DNA from: Nitrospirae bacterium MYbinv3
GTDB lineage: Bacteria > Nitrospirota > Thermodesulfovibrionia > Thermodesulfovibrionales > Magnetobacteriaceae
DNA length: 64,000 nucleotides
NCBI GenBank assembly: GCA_002753395.1
Contig: PEAB01000003.1
Span: 20,022 to 84,021 of the forward strand
Direction: 5' to 3'
Translations under genes and position numbers: made by a program
Shown: positions 19,863 through 30,021 of the stretch, one piece after another
Layout: every line of letters begins with the position of its first letter
How positions within the stretch are numbered: position 1 is the stretch's first letter
Notes under the pieces: generated by a model
What the model saw: the letters and a program-made list of their open reading frames with translations, nothing else
The model's database searches: none
Told to the model about the DNA's origin: nothing

Positions 19863-20738
19863 ATGTTAGAAGAAGTAGACAACGACATACGTTTTGCTAA
19901 GGCCGCTCTATCGGAGAAAGACTTCCAACGCCTGAGCAACTTCGTTCAAAATGAGGTAGGTATTAAAATGCCTCCAGCTAAAAAAACGATGTTGGAGGCA
20001 CGGCTGCAACGCAGGCTGCGAACGCTGCAGATGAGATCGTTCACCGATTACTGTAACTTCGTATTCAGCCCAGCTGGCTTTGAGAGTGAAATCGTACACC
20101 TCATAGATGCAATCACAACAAACAAGACCGATTTCTTTCGAGAACCTCAGCACTTTGAATATTTAGTCAACAAGGCACTGCCTGAGCTAATAAGAACACA
20201 TAATGTGGGTACCAGACGCAAGTTGATGCTCTGGAGCGCAGGTTGCTCCACTGGTGAAGAACCATACACACTAGCAATGGTACTGAGCGAATTTCAAGAA
20301 AAAAGCGGCTTAGACTTTATGATCATAGCCACAGATATATCAACCAAGGTGCTGGATAAGGCCAAAGCCGCCATTTACGAAGAAGAAAGGGTTATACCGG
20401 TACCCAATAACATGAAAAAGAAATACCTCCTGCGCAGTAAGGACAAAAGTAAGGCGCTGGTACGCATCATACCAGAACTCCGAGAACTAATCAAGTTCCG
20501 CAGGCTTAACTTTATGGATTCAGACTTCGGCTTTCGGGAGCCAATGGACATAATCTTCTGTAGAAACGTTGTTATATACTTTGACAAAAAGACACAGGAA
20601 ACGCTGTTAAATGCCTTTAGCCGTTACTTGGTAAAAGGTGGTTACCTTTTTATGGGACACTCCGAGACTTTAAACGGTTTAAACGTACCCTTTGTTCAGG
20701 TGGCGCCCACTATCTACAGGCTGCCTTATGGACGATAA
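19863..20738 (+). CDS. cheR: Chemotaxis protein methyltransferase CheR
   Basis: TTNKTDFFREPQHFEYL, LMLWSAGCSTGEEPYTLAMVL, IIFCRNVVIYFDKKTQETLL. Confidence 0.96.
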   Translation: MLEEVDNDIRFAKAALSEKDFQRLSNFVQNEVGIKMPPAKKTMLEARLQRRLRTLQMRSFTDYCNFVFSPAGFESEIVHLIDAITTNKTDFFREPQHFEYLVNKALPELIRTHNVGTRRKLMLWSAGCSTGEEPYTLAMVLSEFQEKSGLDFMIIATDISTKVLDKAKAAIYEEERVIPVPNNMKKKYLLRSKDKSKALVRIIPELRELIKFRRLNFMDSDFGFREPMDIIFCRNVVIYFDKKTQETLLNAFSRYLVKGGYLFMGHSETLNGLNVPFVQVAPTIYRLPYGR

Positions 20739-21252
20739 CGAATGCAGAGTCTGTCCCCCTCCCAGCTTGCCGCTGGTACACCTAAACCCCGGGCAGGTGC
20801 TTATGACTGGCAAACCCACAGTGGTATCGACTGTGCTAGGCTCCTGTGTTTCTGTTACTATGTTTAATGCAACAAGACCCTTTGCCGCCATATGTCATGG
20901 TATGCTGCCCGATTGTAACGGCAAGGGATGCAGCGGTTGCGTTGAAAAGCTAAAATACGTCGATTGCTCCATTATCCACATGGTTAGACACTTTGACAAA
21001 CTTGACATAGACCTTAGAAGCGTCAACGTAAAACTCTTTGGAGGGGCAGAGGTTCTGCAGGTTGGCAGTGCAACAAAGCAAAGAACATCCGTCGGTAAAC
21101 AAAATATTGAAGCAGCCCACAAAATACTATCAAAAATTGGCATTACGCCTTCAGTTACAGATATAGGCGGCTCCACCGGCCGTAAGATATTGTTCTACAC
21201 CCATACAGGCGACGTCTTTTTAAAACGTCTTAAGCGGCAACTCAGTGTTTAA
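20728..21252 (+). CDS. cheD: Chemoreceptor glutamine deamidase CheD
   Basis: VVSTVLGSCVSVTMFNATRPFAAICHGMLP, VKLFGGAEV, DIGGSTGRKILFYTHTGDVFLKRL. Confidence 0.92.
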   Translation: MDDNECRVCPPPSLPLVHLNPGQVLMTGKPTVVSTVLGSCVSVTMFNATRPFAAICHGMLPDCNGKGCSGCVEKLKYVDCSIIHMVRHFDKLDIDLRSVNVKLFGGAEVLQVGSATKQRTSVGKQNIEAAHKILSKIGITPSVTDIGGSTGRKILFYTHTGDVFLKRLKRQLSV

Positions 21253-21268
21253 GATACCGCAGCGCTAA

Positions 21269-22357
<1,089 letters not shown>

Positions 22358-22436
22358 GTGGCGGTTAATACCTACAGTTAAGGTAAAACGCATGAGGGTC
22401 TGCCTTCGGGCAACCCCTTTTATCCGTGGGACTATA

Positions 22437-23237
22437 TTAACTGCTGGGAGAGCACTCTCTCCTTGCGTTTATATCATCTAAATTGAGGATGTCAAGGTAT
22501 TCCCATTCTCTGTAAGCGACTACATAGAGGCCCTTTCTGCTCGCGAATTTTATTATATTATCCTTAAAGACGACGCTGGCTAGCATAGGGATTATTCTTT
22601 TACCTGTGCACTCGTCAAAGAACGTTGCCAGTGTCTCTGCCTTAGCCAGTACATCCTTTACGTCACGAGCATCGGGGTGGAACTTTGCTTCTATCATAAA
22701 GACCGTGTCCTCACAGATAAGCAGTAGGTCTACCTCACAGTTCTGGCCTCCCTTTCTTTTTATGGCCCTTTGACGAATATCATAAGGTTCGGATTTAAAA
22801 TATTTTCTAATCAAGGGAATCGTACCAGGTTGGATTATATCTTCAACGAGAATACCAAATTGTTTTGCTATATCTCCCCTTTGCTTATTGCGCTCCTTCT
22901 CAGAAATTCTATCACGCTCCGCCTGTTCCTCTTTATATAGCCGATCACGCTCCGCCTGTTCCTCTTTATATAGCCGATCACGCTCCGCCTGTTCCTCTTT
23001 ATATAGCCGATCGCGTTCCTCTTGTTCCTCTTTATATAGCCGATCGCGCTCCTCTTGTTTCTCTTTATATAGCCGATCGCGCTCCTCTTGTTTCTCTTTA
23101 TATAGCCGATCGCGCTCCTCTTGTTCCTCCTTATAATTTCGATCACGTTCTGATATCTCGATCTTCAGGTCTCTGTGAAGCTCGATCAGCTCAGCCATGA
23201 GAACCTCTAACCTATCAACCCTTGCCTCTAATAACAT
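22437..23237 (-). CDS. Coiled-coil protein with tandem 11-aa repeats and C-terminal PD-(D/E)XK-like domain
   Basis: (E/A)ERDRLYKE(E/K)Q repeats; C-terminal NCEVDLLLICEDTVFMIEAKFHPDA resembles a D...ExK nuclease-fold core. Confidence 0.7.
   Translation of the reverse strand: MLLEARVDRLEVLMAELIELHRDLKIEISERDRNYKEEQEERDRLYKEKQEERDRLYKEKQEERDRLYKEEQEERDRLYKEEQAERDRLYKEEQAERDRLYKEEQAERDRISEKERNKQRGDIAKQFGILVEDIIQPGTIPLIRKYFKSEPYDIRQRAIKRKGGQNCEVDLLLICEDTVFMIEAKFHPDARDVKDVLAKAETLATFFDECTGKRIIPMLASVVFKDNIIKFASRKGLYVVAYREWEYLDILNLDDINARRECSPSS
22905..23150. repeat. 33 bp tandem repeat inside a coding region
   Basis: Unit TATAGCCGATCRCGYTCCKCYTGTTYCTCTTTA repeated about 7 times. Confidence 0.9.
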
Positions 23238-23357
23238 TAGTACCCCTCCTGACTTTTATGTTAGCATAGCTGGGAATCTTTTGACAACAAGATTAAACGC
23301 AGCTAGAAGAAGTTAGTAGTTGCAATAGAGTGTGTTATAGCGCCCTTTGAAACCACC

Positions 23358-23972
23358 TCAGTCCTTCATTACAAAGTCCGCAAAGTTCTTCAGGATCTTG
23401 AGACCTAATCTCTGGCTCTTCTCTGGGTGAAACTGCATCGCAAAGACGTTGTCCTTTGCAACCATAGATGTAAACTCAACCCCGTACTGAGAGGTTGCTG
23501 CTACGATTGACTCATCTTGCGGAGCAACGTAAAACGAATGTACAAAGTAAAAGTATTGCTCATCCTCTATATCATCAAACAACGGCGTGTGTTTTTTTAC
23601 GGTTATACGGTTCCAACCCATGTGAGGTACCTTTAGCTCATTGACGGGAAACCTCACCACCCTGCCGTTAAATACGTTTAACCCTCTGCAGCGGCCAAAC
23701 TCCTCTGACTCGGTAAACAAGAGCTGCAACCCTAAACATATACCAAGAAAGGGCTTACCCTTCTCTATGTTCCGTATAACCGGTTCTGCAAGTGATAAGC
23801 CTTCCAGGTTGGCCATACAGTCCCTGAAGGCCCCCACACCTGGTAGAACAACCCCGTCGGCGTCATCTATATCCCTCGATTGGTTTGTGACCAGCGCCTT
23901 CACACCAACCTTGAGAAACCCCTTGGATACGCTCCTAAGGTTACCCATTCCATAATCAACGATTGCTATCAT
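23358..23972 (-). CDS. hisH: Imidazole glycerol phosphate synthase subunit HisH
   Basis: MIAIVDYGMGNLRSV, PGVGAFRDCM, PFLGICLGLQLLF, AMQFHPEKSQRLGLKIL. Confidence 0.95.
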   Translation of the reverse strand: MIAIVDYGMGNLRSVSKGFLKVGVKALVTNQSRDIDDADGVVLPGVGAFRDCMANLEGLSLAEPVIRNIEKGKPFLGICLGLQLLFTESEEFGRCRGLNVFNGRVVRFPVNELKVPHMGWNRITVKKHTPLFDDIEDEQYFYFVHSFYVAPQDESIVAATSQYGVEFTSMVAKDNVFAMQFHPEKSQRLGLKILKNFADFVMKD

Positions 23973-24038
23973 AGCTCTTAAGGTGCTAAAGGGGGACTGC
24001 CAAAGACAAACGCCCCCCTCTTCTGCAATATCATATAG

Positions 24039-24290
24039 TTACTTTTTCTTGATGAATAGTTCCCAATAGCCTTTGTCTTCAACCTTGACCGAATCAAAAC
24101 CAAACCCTTGCTTCGCAGCATACTTTGGTATCGAATCCTCGGCCGAGGCTGGCGCATCACACAACACCTTTAGCAATGTGCCGCCTTCCATCTTTTCTAT
24201 CTTCTTTTTTGTCAATACCAGTGGATAGGGGCAAACCCTCCCTAAAACGTCAAGGGTTTCAGTAGGTGCCTCGTTTCTCAAGTCAGACAT
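24039..24290 (-). CDS. TusA-family sulfur carrier protein
   Basis: ETLDVLGRVCPYPLVLTKKKIEKMEGGTLLKVLCDAPAS: CPxP motif. Confidence 0.9.
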   Translation of the reverse strand: MSDLRNEAPTETLDVLGRVCPYPLVLTKKKIEKMEGGTLLKVLCDAPASAEDSIPKYAAKQGFGFDSVKVEDKGYWELFIKKK

Positions 24291-24312
24291 CTCTTATAAC
24301 CTCCTTTGTTTG

Positions 24313-24726
24313 TTAGAAATACAATATATGGTCAGCGGTGTTCATCTCTTCCATGATTGTGTCAAAAGGCACTAACTCAGAGGTAATATCCGCACCAAGC
24401 TCCTCAGCATCCATTATGAGTGAATCAGCAGTAAGACCAAACCTCTTTACGTCCTCTTCGCATATAAGAACCTTGATGTCAGTCAACAGGGCATTTTTGA
24501 TGTGCGACTCAAGGCTGGTTATTCCGTAAACATCTGATGCCTTATGATCCTTTATGCAGTTTAGCACACCCTCGCCAACAAAGGCCAATACCGGCGTTAT
24601 GTTCTCGTCTTCCTCCAAGTGGATCTCAACTGTCTGGCTTGAGATGGCATGTGTCAAGGCAAGCCTTGAGGTCTCGGTCTTGTAAGGCAGCTTATCTACC
24701 ACAAAGGCTATCTTCTTTATGGCCAT
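24313..24726 (-). CDS. DsrE/TusC-like protein
   Basis: Small alpha/beta protein within the tusA-dsrE-type cluster; tight gene spacing. Confidence 0.6.
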   Translation of the reverse strand: MAIKKIAFVVDKLPYKTETSRLALTHAISSQTVEIHLEEDENITPVLAFVGEGVLNCIKDHKASDVYGITSLESHIKNALLTDIKVLICEEDVKRFGLTADSLIMDAEELGADITSELVPFDTIMEEMNTADHILYF

Positions 24727-25085
24727 TACTCACCTCCTATGTGTAGAACCCTGTCAGCGCTAAAGCAGCTTGCAAGGTACCAGTCCATACTTTTTCTGCC
24801 AAAACCATCGATCAGATCTTCCTTATGATAGCCTCTGGCCTCAGCACACGCCTCACAAGCGGTCACGTTAATACCGCCTGCAACAAGCTCCTTAATGGTC
24901 TTCTCTAACGACGAATAATCCTTAAAGGAGCGCTGCCCCTTCTTGGAAAGCATCGTGCCATTACCCGATAACCAGATATCCACGTCATGGCCTTTCTTCC
25001 TGGCCGCCTCGGCTAGTTTCACAACAAAATCGGTGGTCATCGACCCCACAAGAGATGAAAAACAGCCTATAGTTAATTTGCTCAT
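24726..25085 (-). CDS. DsrE-family sulfur-relay protein
   Basis: ELVAGGINVTACEACAEARGYHKEDLIDG: DsrE/F-like Cys region. Confidence 0.75.
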   Translation of the reverse strand: MSKLTIGCFSSLVGSMTTDFVVKLAEAARKKGHDVDIWLSGNGTMLSKKGQRSFKDYSSLEKTIKELVAGGINVTACEACAEARGYHKEDLIDGFGRKSMDWYLASCFSADRVLHIGGE

Positions 25086-25095
25086 TTCAGTTCTC

Positions 25096-25392
25096 CTATA
25101 GCCAAATTATTTTCTCATATTCATTGAAGATCAGATCGACTAGGCCGTCATAATCAACTACCTTAACCTTACTATCTACACTGTCTACACTCAGCCCCCG
25201 TGTCTGCAAATCCTCTGATAGCGCATACACCGTCGTACCCTTGTCAAGGATCGGCGAGGACTTTCCATCTTCCTTCAAAGCCGCATTGTACACTCCATTT
25301 TGCACAAGTATAACTCCAAGCTTCTCAGCCTTGAGCCTGCTGAGGGTATCGTTCTCTCTACTGTATTGACTAACAAATACCCCTAATTTCAT
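25096..25392 (-). CDS. DsrH/TusB-like protein
   Basis: GVILVQNGVYNAAL...TTVYALSEDLQTRGL: DsrH/TusB-like pattern. Confidence 0.65.
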   Translation of the reverse strand: MKLGVFVSQYSRENDTLSRLKAEKLGVILVQNGVYNAALKEDGKSSPILDKGTTVYALSEDLQTRGLSVDSVDSKVKVVDYDGLVDLIFNEYEKIIWL

Positions 25393-25565
25393 AGGTACAC
25401 CCCCTTATCAATATAATGTATTTCCATAAGCCTTTTTTTATAACAGTTAATACCCCAAATTGTCAAGCAGCGGCATAAGGGGGCGCATAAGGAAGTCGTG
25501 GGTTTTGTCAAAGAAGGGGAGGCTCTGCCTGTTGCCGCAGGGGTTCCAACCCCTCCCCTCAGACC

Positions 25566-25730
25566 TAATGCTGTTGACTTAAGGTTGTGAAGATGAAAAA
25601 AAGGAGGGCTTTGCCCTCCCTTAGACCCTCCCACAAGGGAACTTGTTCCCTTGACCCTGTAAATGTCAGGCGTGGCTGCTTAAAATGTCGCCCATGTGCA
25701 TACATGTTAATGCTTAAGTCAACAGCATTA
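25566..25730. repeat. Palindromic element, family 2 (TAATGCTGTTGACTTAAG...CTTAAGTCAACAGCATTA)
   Basis: Perfect 18 bp terminal inverted repeats; near-identical copy at 48877-49042; partial copies ending at 4712, 6113 and 28343. Confidence 0.88.
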
Positions 25731-25830
25731 GAGGTTAGGGGAGGGTGTTAAGTTTACTGTCACCACTACTTGTGCAGGACTACAAAAGTATAGTAGTATT
25801 ATAATTGAGATGGGATAAATAAAAAACAAG

Positions 25831-26796
25831 ATGAAGGCGTCAGTTATCATACCGGCCTACAATGCCGGTGCAACTATAGGAAGGTGCGTGGAGGCAGTCT
25901 TGAACCAGACCTTTAAGATGAACGACTACGAGGTCATTGTCGTTGACGATGGCTCTGAGGATGAGACGGTCAAGCTGCTTGCAGGCCTGCCAGTTAAACT
26001 CTGCCGTCAAGCCAATAGGGGACCTGCATCGGCAAGAAACCACGGCGCCAGAGAGGCCTCCGGCAATATACTGCTCTTTACAGATTCTGACTGTGTATGT
26101 GAGCAAACGTGGATAGAGGAGATGGTAAGGCCATTCGAGGATCCCAACATAGCCGCCGTAAAAGGGGTATATAAAAACTCGCAGGATTCCTTGACGTCGA
26201 GGTTTGCTCAGATTGAGTTTGAGGAAAGATACGAGATCATGTCAGGGGCCTCGACCATTGACATGATAGACACCTATTGTGCAGCCATCAGGAGAGACGT
26301 CTTTGTGAGAGTCGGAGGGTTTGACGAGGGGTTTCACAGCGCAAACAACGAGGATACCGATTTGTCCTACAGACTTTCTCTTGCCGGTTACAGGATGATC
26401 TTTAACCCGCACGCCGTAGTTTCTCACCTAAATCACCCCAGTACGGTATCAAGATACGCAAGACAGAAGTTCTGGCGAGGGTACTGGCGGATGGTGGTAT
26501 ACAAACGCTACCCACAGAAGATGCTCAAAGACTCTTACACACCGCAGAGTCTTAAACTACAGATATTGACCATCTTTGCCACTTTACTCCTCTTAGTCCT
26601 TTCTCCACTGTTTAAACCATTCCTCTACGGATCTATGTTTTTAATTACCACTTACTTCAGTCTAACGCTGAGTTTCACACGATTTGCTTTCTCCAGAGAC
26701 AGACTGATTGGTGCGCTGTCACCATTTTACCTTGCTGTACGGGCTATTTCTATCGGATGCGGTGTCCTTTATTTTTTTTGGAAGGTGGTACAATAA
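25831..26796 (+). CDS. Family 2 glycosyltransferase with C-terminal TM segments
   Basis: ASVIIPAYNAGATIGRCVEAVLNQTF...VIVVDDGSEDETV...ARNHGAREASGNILLFTDSDC. Confidence 0.92.
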   Translation: MKASVIIPAYNAGATIGRCVEAVLNQTFKMNDYEVIVVDDGSEDETVKLLAGLPVKLCRQANRGPASARNHGAREASGNILLFTDSDCVCEQTWIEEMVRPFEDPNIAAVKGVYKNSQDSLTSRFAQIEFEERYEIMSGASTIDMIDTYCAAIRRDVFVRVGGFDEGFHSANNEDTDLSYRLSLAGYRMIFNPHAVVSHLNHPSTVSRYARQKFWRGYWRMVVYKRYPQKMLKDSYTPQSLKLQILTIFATLLLLVLSPLFKPFLYGSMFLITTYFSLTLSFTRFAFSRDRLIGALSPFYLAVRAISIGCGVLYFFWKVVQ

Positions 26797-26839
26797 TGGG
26801 CGATGTATACCACCACCCATTATTAGATATATATCATCA

Positions 26840-28030
26840 TCACACCGTAACGCTTAACAAGCTCTTAGCATTATTCAAGGACGAGCTTACAGTTGAGGCC
26901 GATGTTTTGCTTGTAGATTTAGCCTTACTGAGCAGGTTGTTAGCGGATGCTACGGCCGAGCTTACAGTTGAAGCCGATGTGCTGCTTGAAGCGCTTGACG
27001 AGCTTGAGGAGGAGGATGCACTGAGCAGGCTCTTAGCGGTTGATAAGCCCGAGCTTACAATAGTGGCAGATGTACTGTTTAAAGCGCTTGACGAATTCGA
27101 CGATTTAGCCGTACTGAGTAGGCTTTTCGCTGATGCTGCTGCCGAGCTTACAGTTGAAGCCGATGTGCTGCTACTTGAAGCGCTTGACGAGCTTGAAGAA
27201 CCACTGTCTTTTGTTGATGCCGAGCTGGTTGATGCTGGCTCAAGCAGCTTGTTTATTAGTTTAGTGAGTGGATTGGCATCGACTAATTCGTCTGCGGTTA
27301 CCTGGCCATCCCCGTTCTTGTCTACTAGTGAAAATGCATTGTCTGACACTCCAAGCTCCTTGGCTGTTAATTTACCATCGCCATCGGTGTCAAACTTGTC
27401 AATAATAGCCTGTGACGATTGCTCTACTTGATGCATGTAGTAGGCTGCCTTTAACTCAGCTGCAGACAGAACACTGTCGCCGTTTACGTCAATCTTATTA
27501 AACTCATCTGTCTTAAGTTCACTTTCGCTTAGACTCAGGGCACCATCGCCATCCTTATCGAGTTTCTTGATTAAATCGTTGTTGGCGGCATTGTTATTAC
27601 TGCTTGAAGCAGAGCTATTATTTGCGCTGCTTGTCTGCGTAGAGTTGAGGCTGTTTACCGTCTTTTCATAGTTAGAAAACGCCTGTTTACTGAGTGTCAA
27701 GAGTCTCTTCTCAACACTGTCTACCTTACCGTCATTATTAGTGTCGGCCTTCTTAAACTCCGCCGCTGTTAAACCAGATGCCGTTAATGTTAGTCCATCA
27801 TCAGTAGCGCTTACGATATCGTCATCGCTGCTGCTTGACGATTGTGTGCTTAGACTACTCTTTAGTTCATCCAGTTTTGAGCTGATGCTCACTGTGTCCA
27901 ACTTGTTCTTTGAGCCTGTTGTGCTGGATAACTTATTGGTTAAGGCATCTTGTAATGATGCTGCATTTGTTGCCCTGTTCAATAGTTGCTGCCTTAGTGC
28001 TGTACTGTTTAATCCATTTAACCCTGTCAT
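26840..28030 (-). CDS. EF-hand calcium-binding protein with long Ser-rich C-terminal repeats
   Basis: EF-hand loops DTNNDGKVDSVE, DKDGDGALSLSE, DVNGDSVLSAAE, DTDGDGKLTAKE, DKNGDGQVTADE, then a Ser/Ala/Thr-rich tail. Confidence 0.85.
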   Translation of the reverse strand: MTGLNGLNSTALRQQLLNRATNAASLQDALTNKLSSTTGSKNKLDTVSISSKLDELKSSLSTQSSSSSDDDIVSATDDGLTLTASGLTAAEFKKADTNNDGKVDSVEKRLLTLSKQAFSNYEKTVNSLNSTQTSSANNSSASSSNNNAANNDLIKKLDKDGDGALSLSESELKTDEFNKIDVNGDSVLSAAELKAAYYMHQVEQSSQAIIDKFDTDGDGKLTAKELGVSDNAFSLVDKNGDGQVTADELVDANPLTKLINKLLEPASTSSASTKDSGSSSSSSASSSSTSASTVSSAAASAKSLLSTAKSSNSSSALNSTSATIVSSGLSTAKSLLSASSSSSSSSASSSTSASTVSSAVASANNLLSKAKSTSKTSASTVSSSLNNAKSLLSVTV

Positions 28031-28261
28031 TGTAGCCTCCTAATAATTTATTTTTTTTCTTAATTTGACTATTTCATGTTTAATTTCATTGTCTATACAT
28101 GAGATGCAACTACCATGCCAAGCTCAAAGTCAGCGGTTTTAGTTCAATTCTCGTGCATGAGGGGTTAAAATTCTAGGTACGGCGGCAACAATTTCCTATC
28201 AAGGATGGAATAAATTTCTCATGGTGAGTTGGAATGAGAAGGTAAGGCTAGGCGATTACAA

Positions 28262-28432
28262 CTGGGTGCATTAGAAAACCGTGGGGTCTTTAAAAGAAGG
28301 GAGGGCAAAGTTTTATCTTCACAACCTTAAGTCAACAGCATTAGGGCTGAGGGGAGGGGTTGTGAACCCCTGCGGCAGTGGGCAGAGCCTCCCCTTCTTT
28401 GACAAAACCCACGACTTTTTATACGCCCCTGA
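28262..28432. repeat. Composite palindromic element (family 4 ends GGGTGCATTAGAAAACCGTGGGG...CCCACGACTTTTTATACGCCCC, containing a family 2 end)
   Basis: Inverted ends read directly; the reverse complement shares its arm and internal junction with 25479-25640. Confidence 0.75.
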
Positions 28433-28623
28433 AGTTACTGAGCTTGAAAAATCCTGCTCATTGTACTTTTACCAATAGCCATGATATATTATTCAACAGC
28501 GTGAAGCGTTTCTCATGCTTTAGGTTCTGTGGTGTGATTATCTTGGAGTAATGAGAGCTATTAGCCTTTTGGTTTAGAGATTTAGCATAGACTAGTGTAT
28601 GACAGATATTTATCATACAAATA

Positions 28624-29163
28624 ATGGTTGGTATAAGGAGTTGGAAATATATGATAGGCGATAAGAAGGTTCAGGATATGATGGTTGATATATTCGAGAT
28701 GCCGCACATACCTTATTGGTTTACGATAAAGCAGGCGATCCGTTTAATCAGAAAGTCGTATCCAGACGTAAAGAGTTATCCGTATTCGATGATGATACTG
28801 GTCTTTGACGAGAAGTATCATTTGCTTGGCAGCGTTTCTATTAACGAGATACTCAAGGGGCTGGAACCGGAGCTTCTAAGCAGTTGTGCACTTGCTGCAT
28901 CAGATACGCCGGAGGGTCAATTGGCGACTGTGCCGTGGGAGACGCTCTTTGACGTAAAGGGTAAGGAGCTGTTGCAGCATCCGGTCAGTGAGATTATGAC
29001 GCCGATAAACACCTTTGTTAATCACGATGACCCTGTAACCAGGGCGGCATACATGATGTTCTGTCACAGCACGACGATCCTGCCAGTCCTTGAGGGCAAG
29101 AAGAAGCTCTTGGGGATCATCAGGCTTGCAGATATATTCTGTGCAATAGCCCAAGCGATCTGA
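28624..29163 (+). CDS. CBS-domain protein
   Basis: VSEIMTPINTFVNHDDPVTRAAYMMFCHSTTILPVLEGKKKLLGIIRLADIF. Confidence 0.8.
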   Translation: MVGIRSWKYMIGDKKVQDMMVDIFEMPHIPYWFTIKQAIRLIRKSYPDVKSYPYSMMILVFDEKYHLLGSVSINEILKGLEPELLSSCALAASDTPEGQLATVPWETLFDVKGKELLQHPVSEIMTPINTFVNHDDPVTRAAYMMFCHSTTILPVLEGKKKLLGIIRLADIFCAIAQAI

Positions 29164-29256
29164 GGCAAGCTGTCATAGGCACGGCAGCTTCTCACCAAAA
29201 CGTTGAAAAAGACCTCAACGAGTCAAATCTTGCGCTGCCGGCCCAAACCTCCGGTA

Positions 29257-29658
29257 TTACTTAGACTTTTTTGTCTTCTTGTCTAGCTTAGCAGGTTCAA
29301 TCTTTGGTGCGGGTTCTTTCTTTTTTTTGGTTTCCTTAGTCGCAATTTTTACAGGCTCCTTGATGATTAAAGCCTCCTTTAAAGCCGATCCGGGTACAAA
29401 CTTTGGTACTCTTGCAGCCGGTATCGTTATTACGTCGCCAGTTCTTGGGTTACGTCCCTCGCGTGCCTTTCTCTGTCTTGCGGAAAAGCTACCAAACCCA
29501 ACAAGAGTTACCTTGCCATCGGTCGTCAGGGCCTTTGTGACATTCTTAATAAACGACTCAATGATTGTCAACACATCGTTTTTACTAAGGCGAGTGTCGC
29601 TAGCTATAGAAGAAACAAGCTGTGCCTTTGTCATAGATCCTCCTAAAAGTTTGTGCAA
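29257..29658 (-). CDS. HU/IHF-family DNA-binding protein with Lys-rich C-terminal extension
   Basis: MTKAQLVSSIASDTRLSKNDVLTIIESFIKNVTKAL...VTLVGFGSFSARQRKAREGRNPRTGDVITIPAARVPKFVPGSALKEAL. Confidence 0.95.
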   Translation of the reverse strand: MHKLLGGSMTKAQLVSSIASDTRLSKNDVLTIIESFIKNVTKALTTDGKVTLVGFGSFSARQRKAREGRNPRTGDVITIPAARVPKFVPGSALKEALIIKEPVKIATKETKKKKEPAPKIEPAKLDKKTKKSK

Positions 29659-29751
29659 CTAACTTATTATGGCTTAAAGCCTACGTTTGCCATATATTAC
29701 ATAATTGCAATAGATTTGTAAAGCATTTCTATAAAAACTCCCCTTCTCTCA

Positions 29752-29996
29752 GGACAAACGCATTAGAAAAAAACTGTCTGAACCACGATTTAACGGATTA
29801 TCAGGATTATGTTAAAAAAATTCATAAGCATCTACGATTGTAACATTGTATATATCAATGCCTACAAATATCCTAATAAATCTTTGAATCTGTTTAATCA
29901 TAGTTCAGACAATCCCTTAAGGTCAAGGATTGACAACTCACCAAATCTGTGACCATAAGGAGCGGAACTGGTCAAATTTTCAAATGCGATTGCCCT
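29752..29996. repeat. Palindromic element, family 5, with outer inverted repeat
   Basis: Outer arms GGACAAACGCATTAGAAAA / TTTTCAAATGCGATTGCCC and inner arms CTGTCTGAACCACGATTTAACGGATTA / ...GTTCAGACAATCCC. Confidence 0.75.
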
Positions 29997-30021
29997 GCCC
30001 CTTCTCTTCTTAGTATCGTAA

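Noticed and set aside
22868-23200. Regularly spaced repeats suggestive of a CRISPR array
   Set aside because: Units are contiguous 33 bp tandem copies with no unique spacers and encode an in-frame coiled-coil on the minus strand; no cas genes nearby.
26757-27431. Plus-strand ORF of 224 aa opposite the EF-hand gene
   Set aside because: Acidic repeats (ELTVEADVLL) are the antisense of the Ser-rich repeats; it overlaps the better-supported EF-hand ORF completely.
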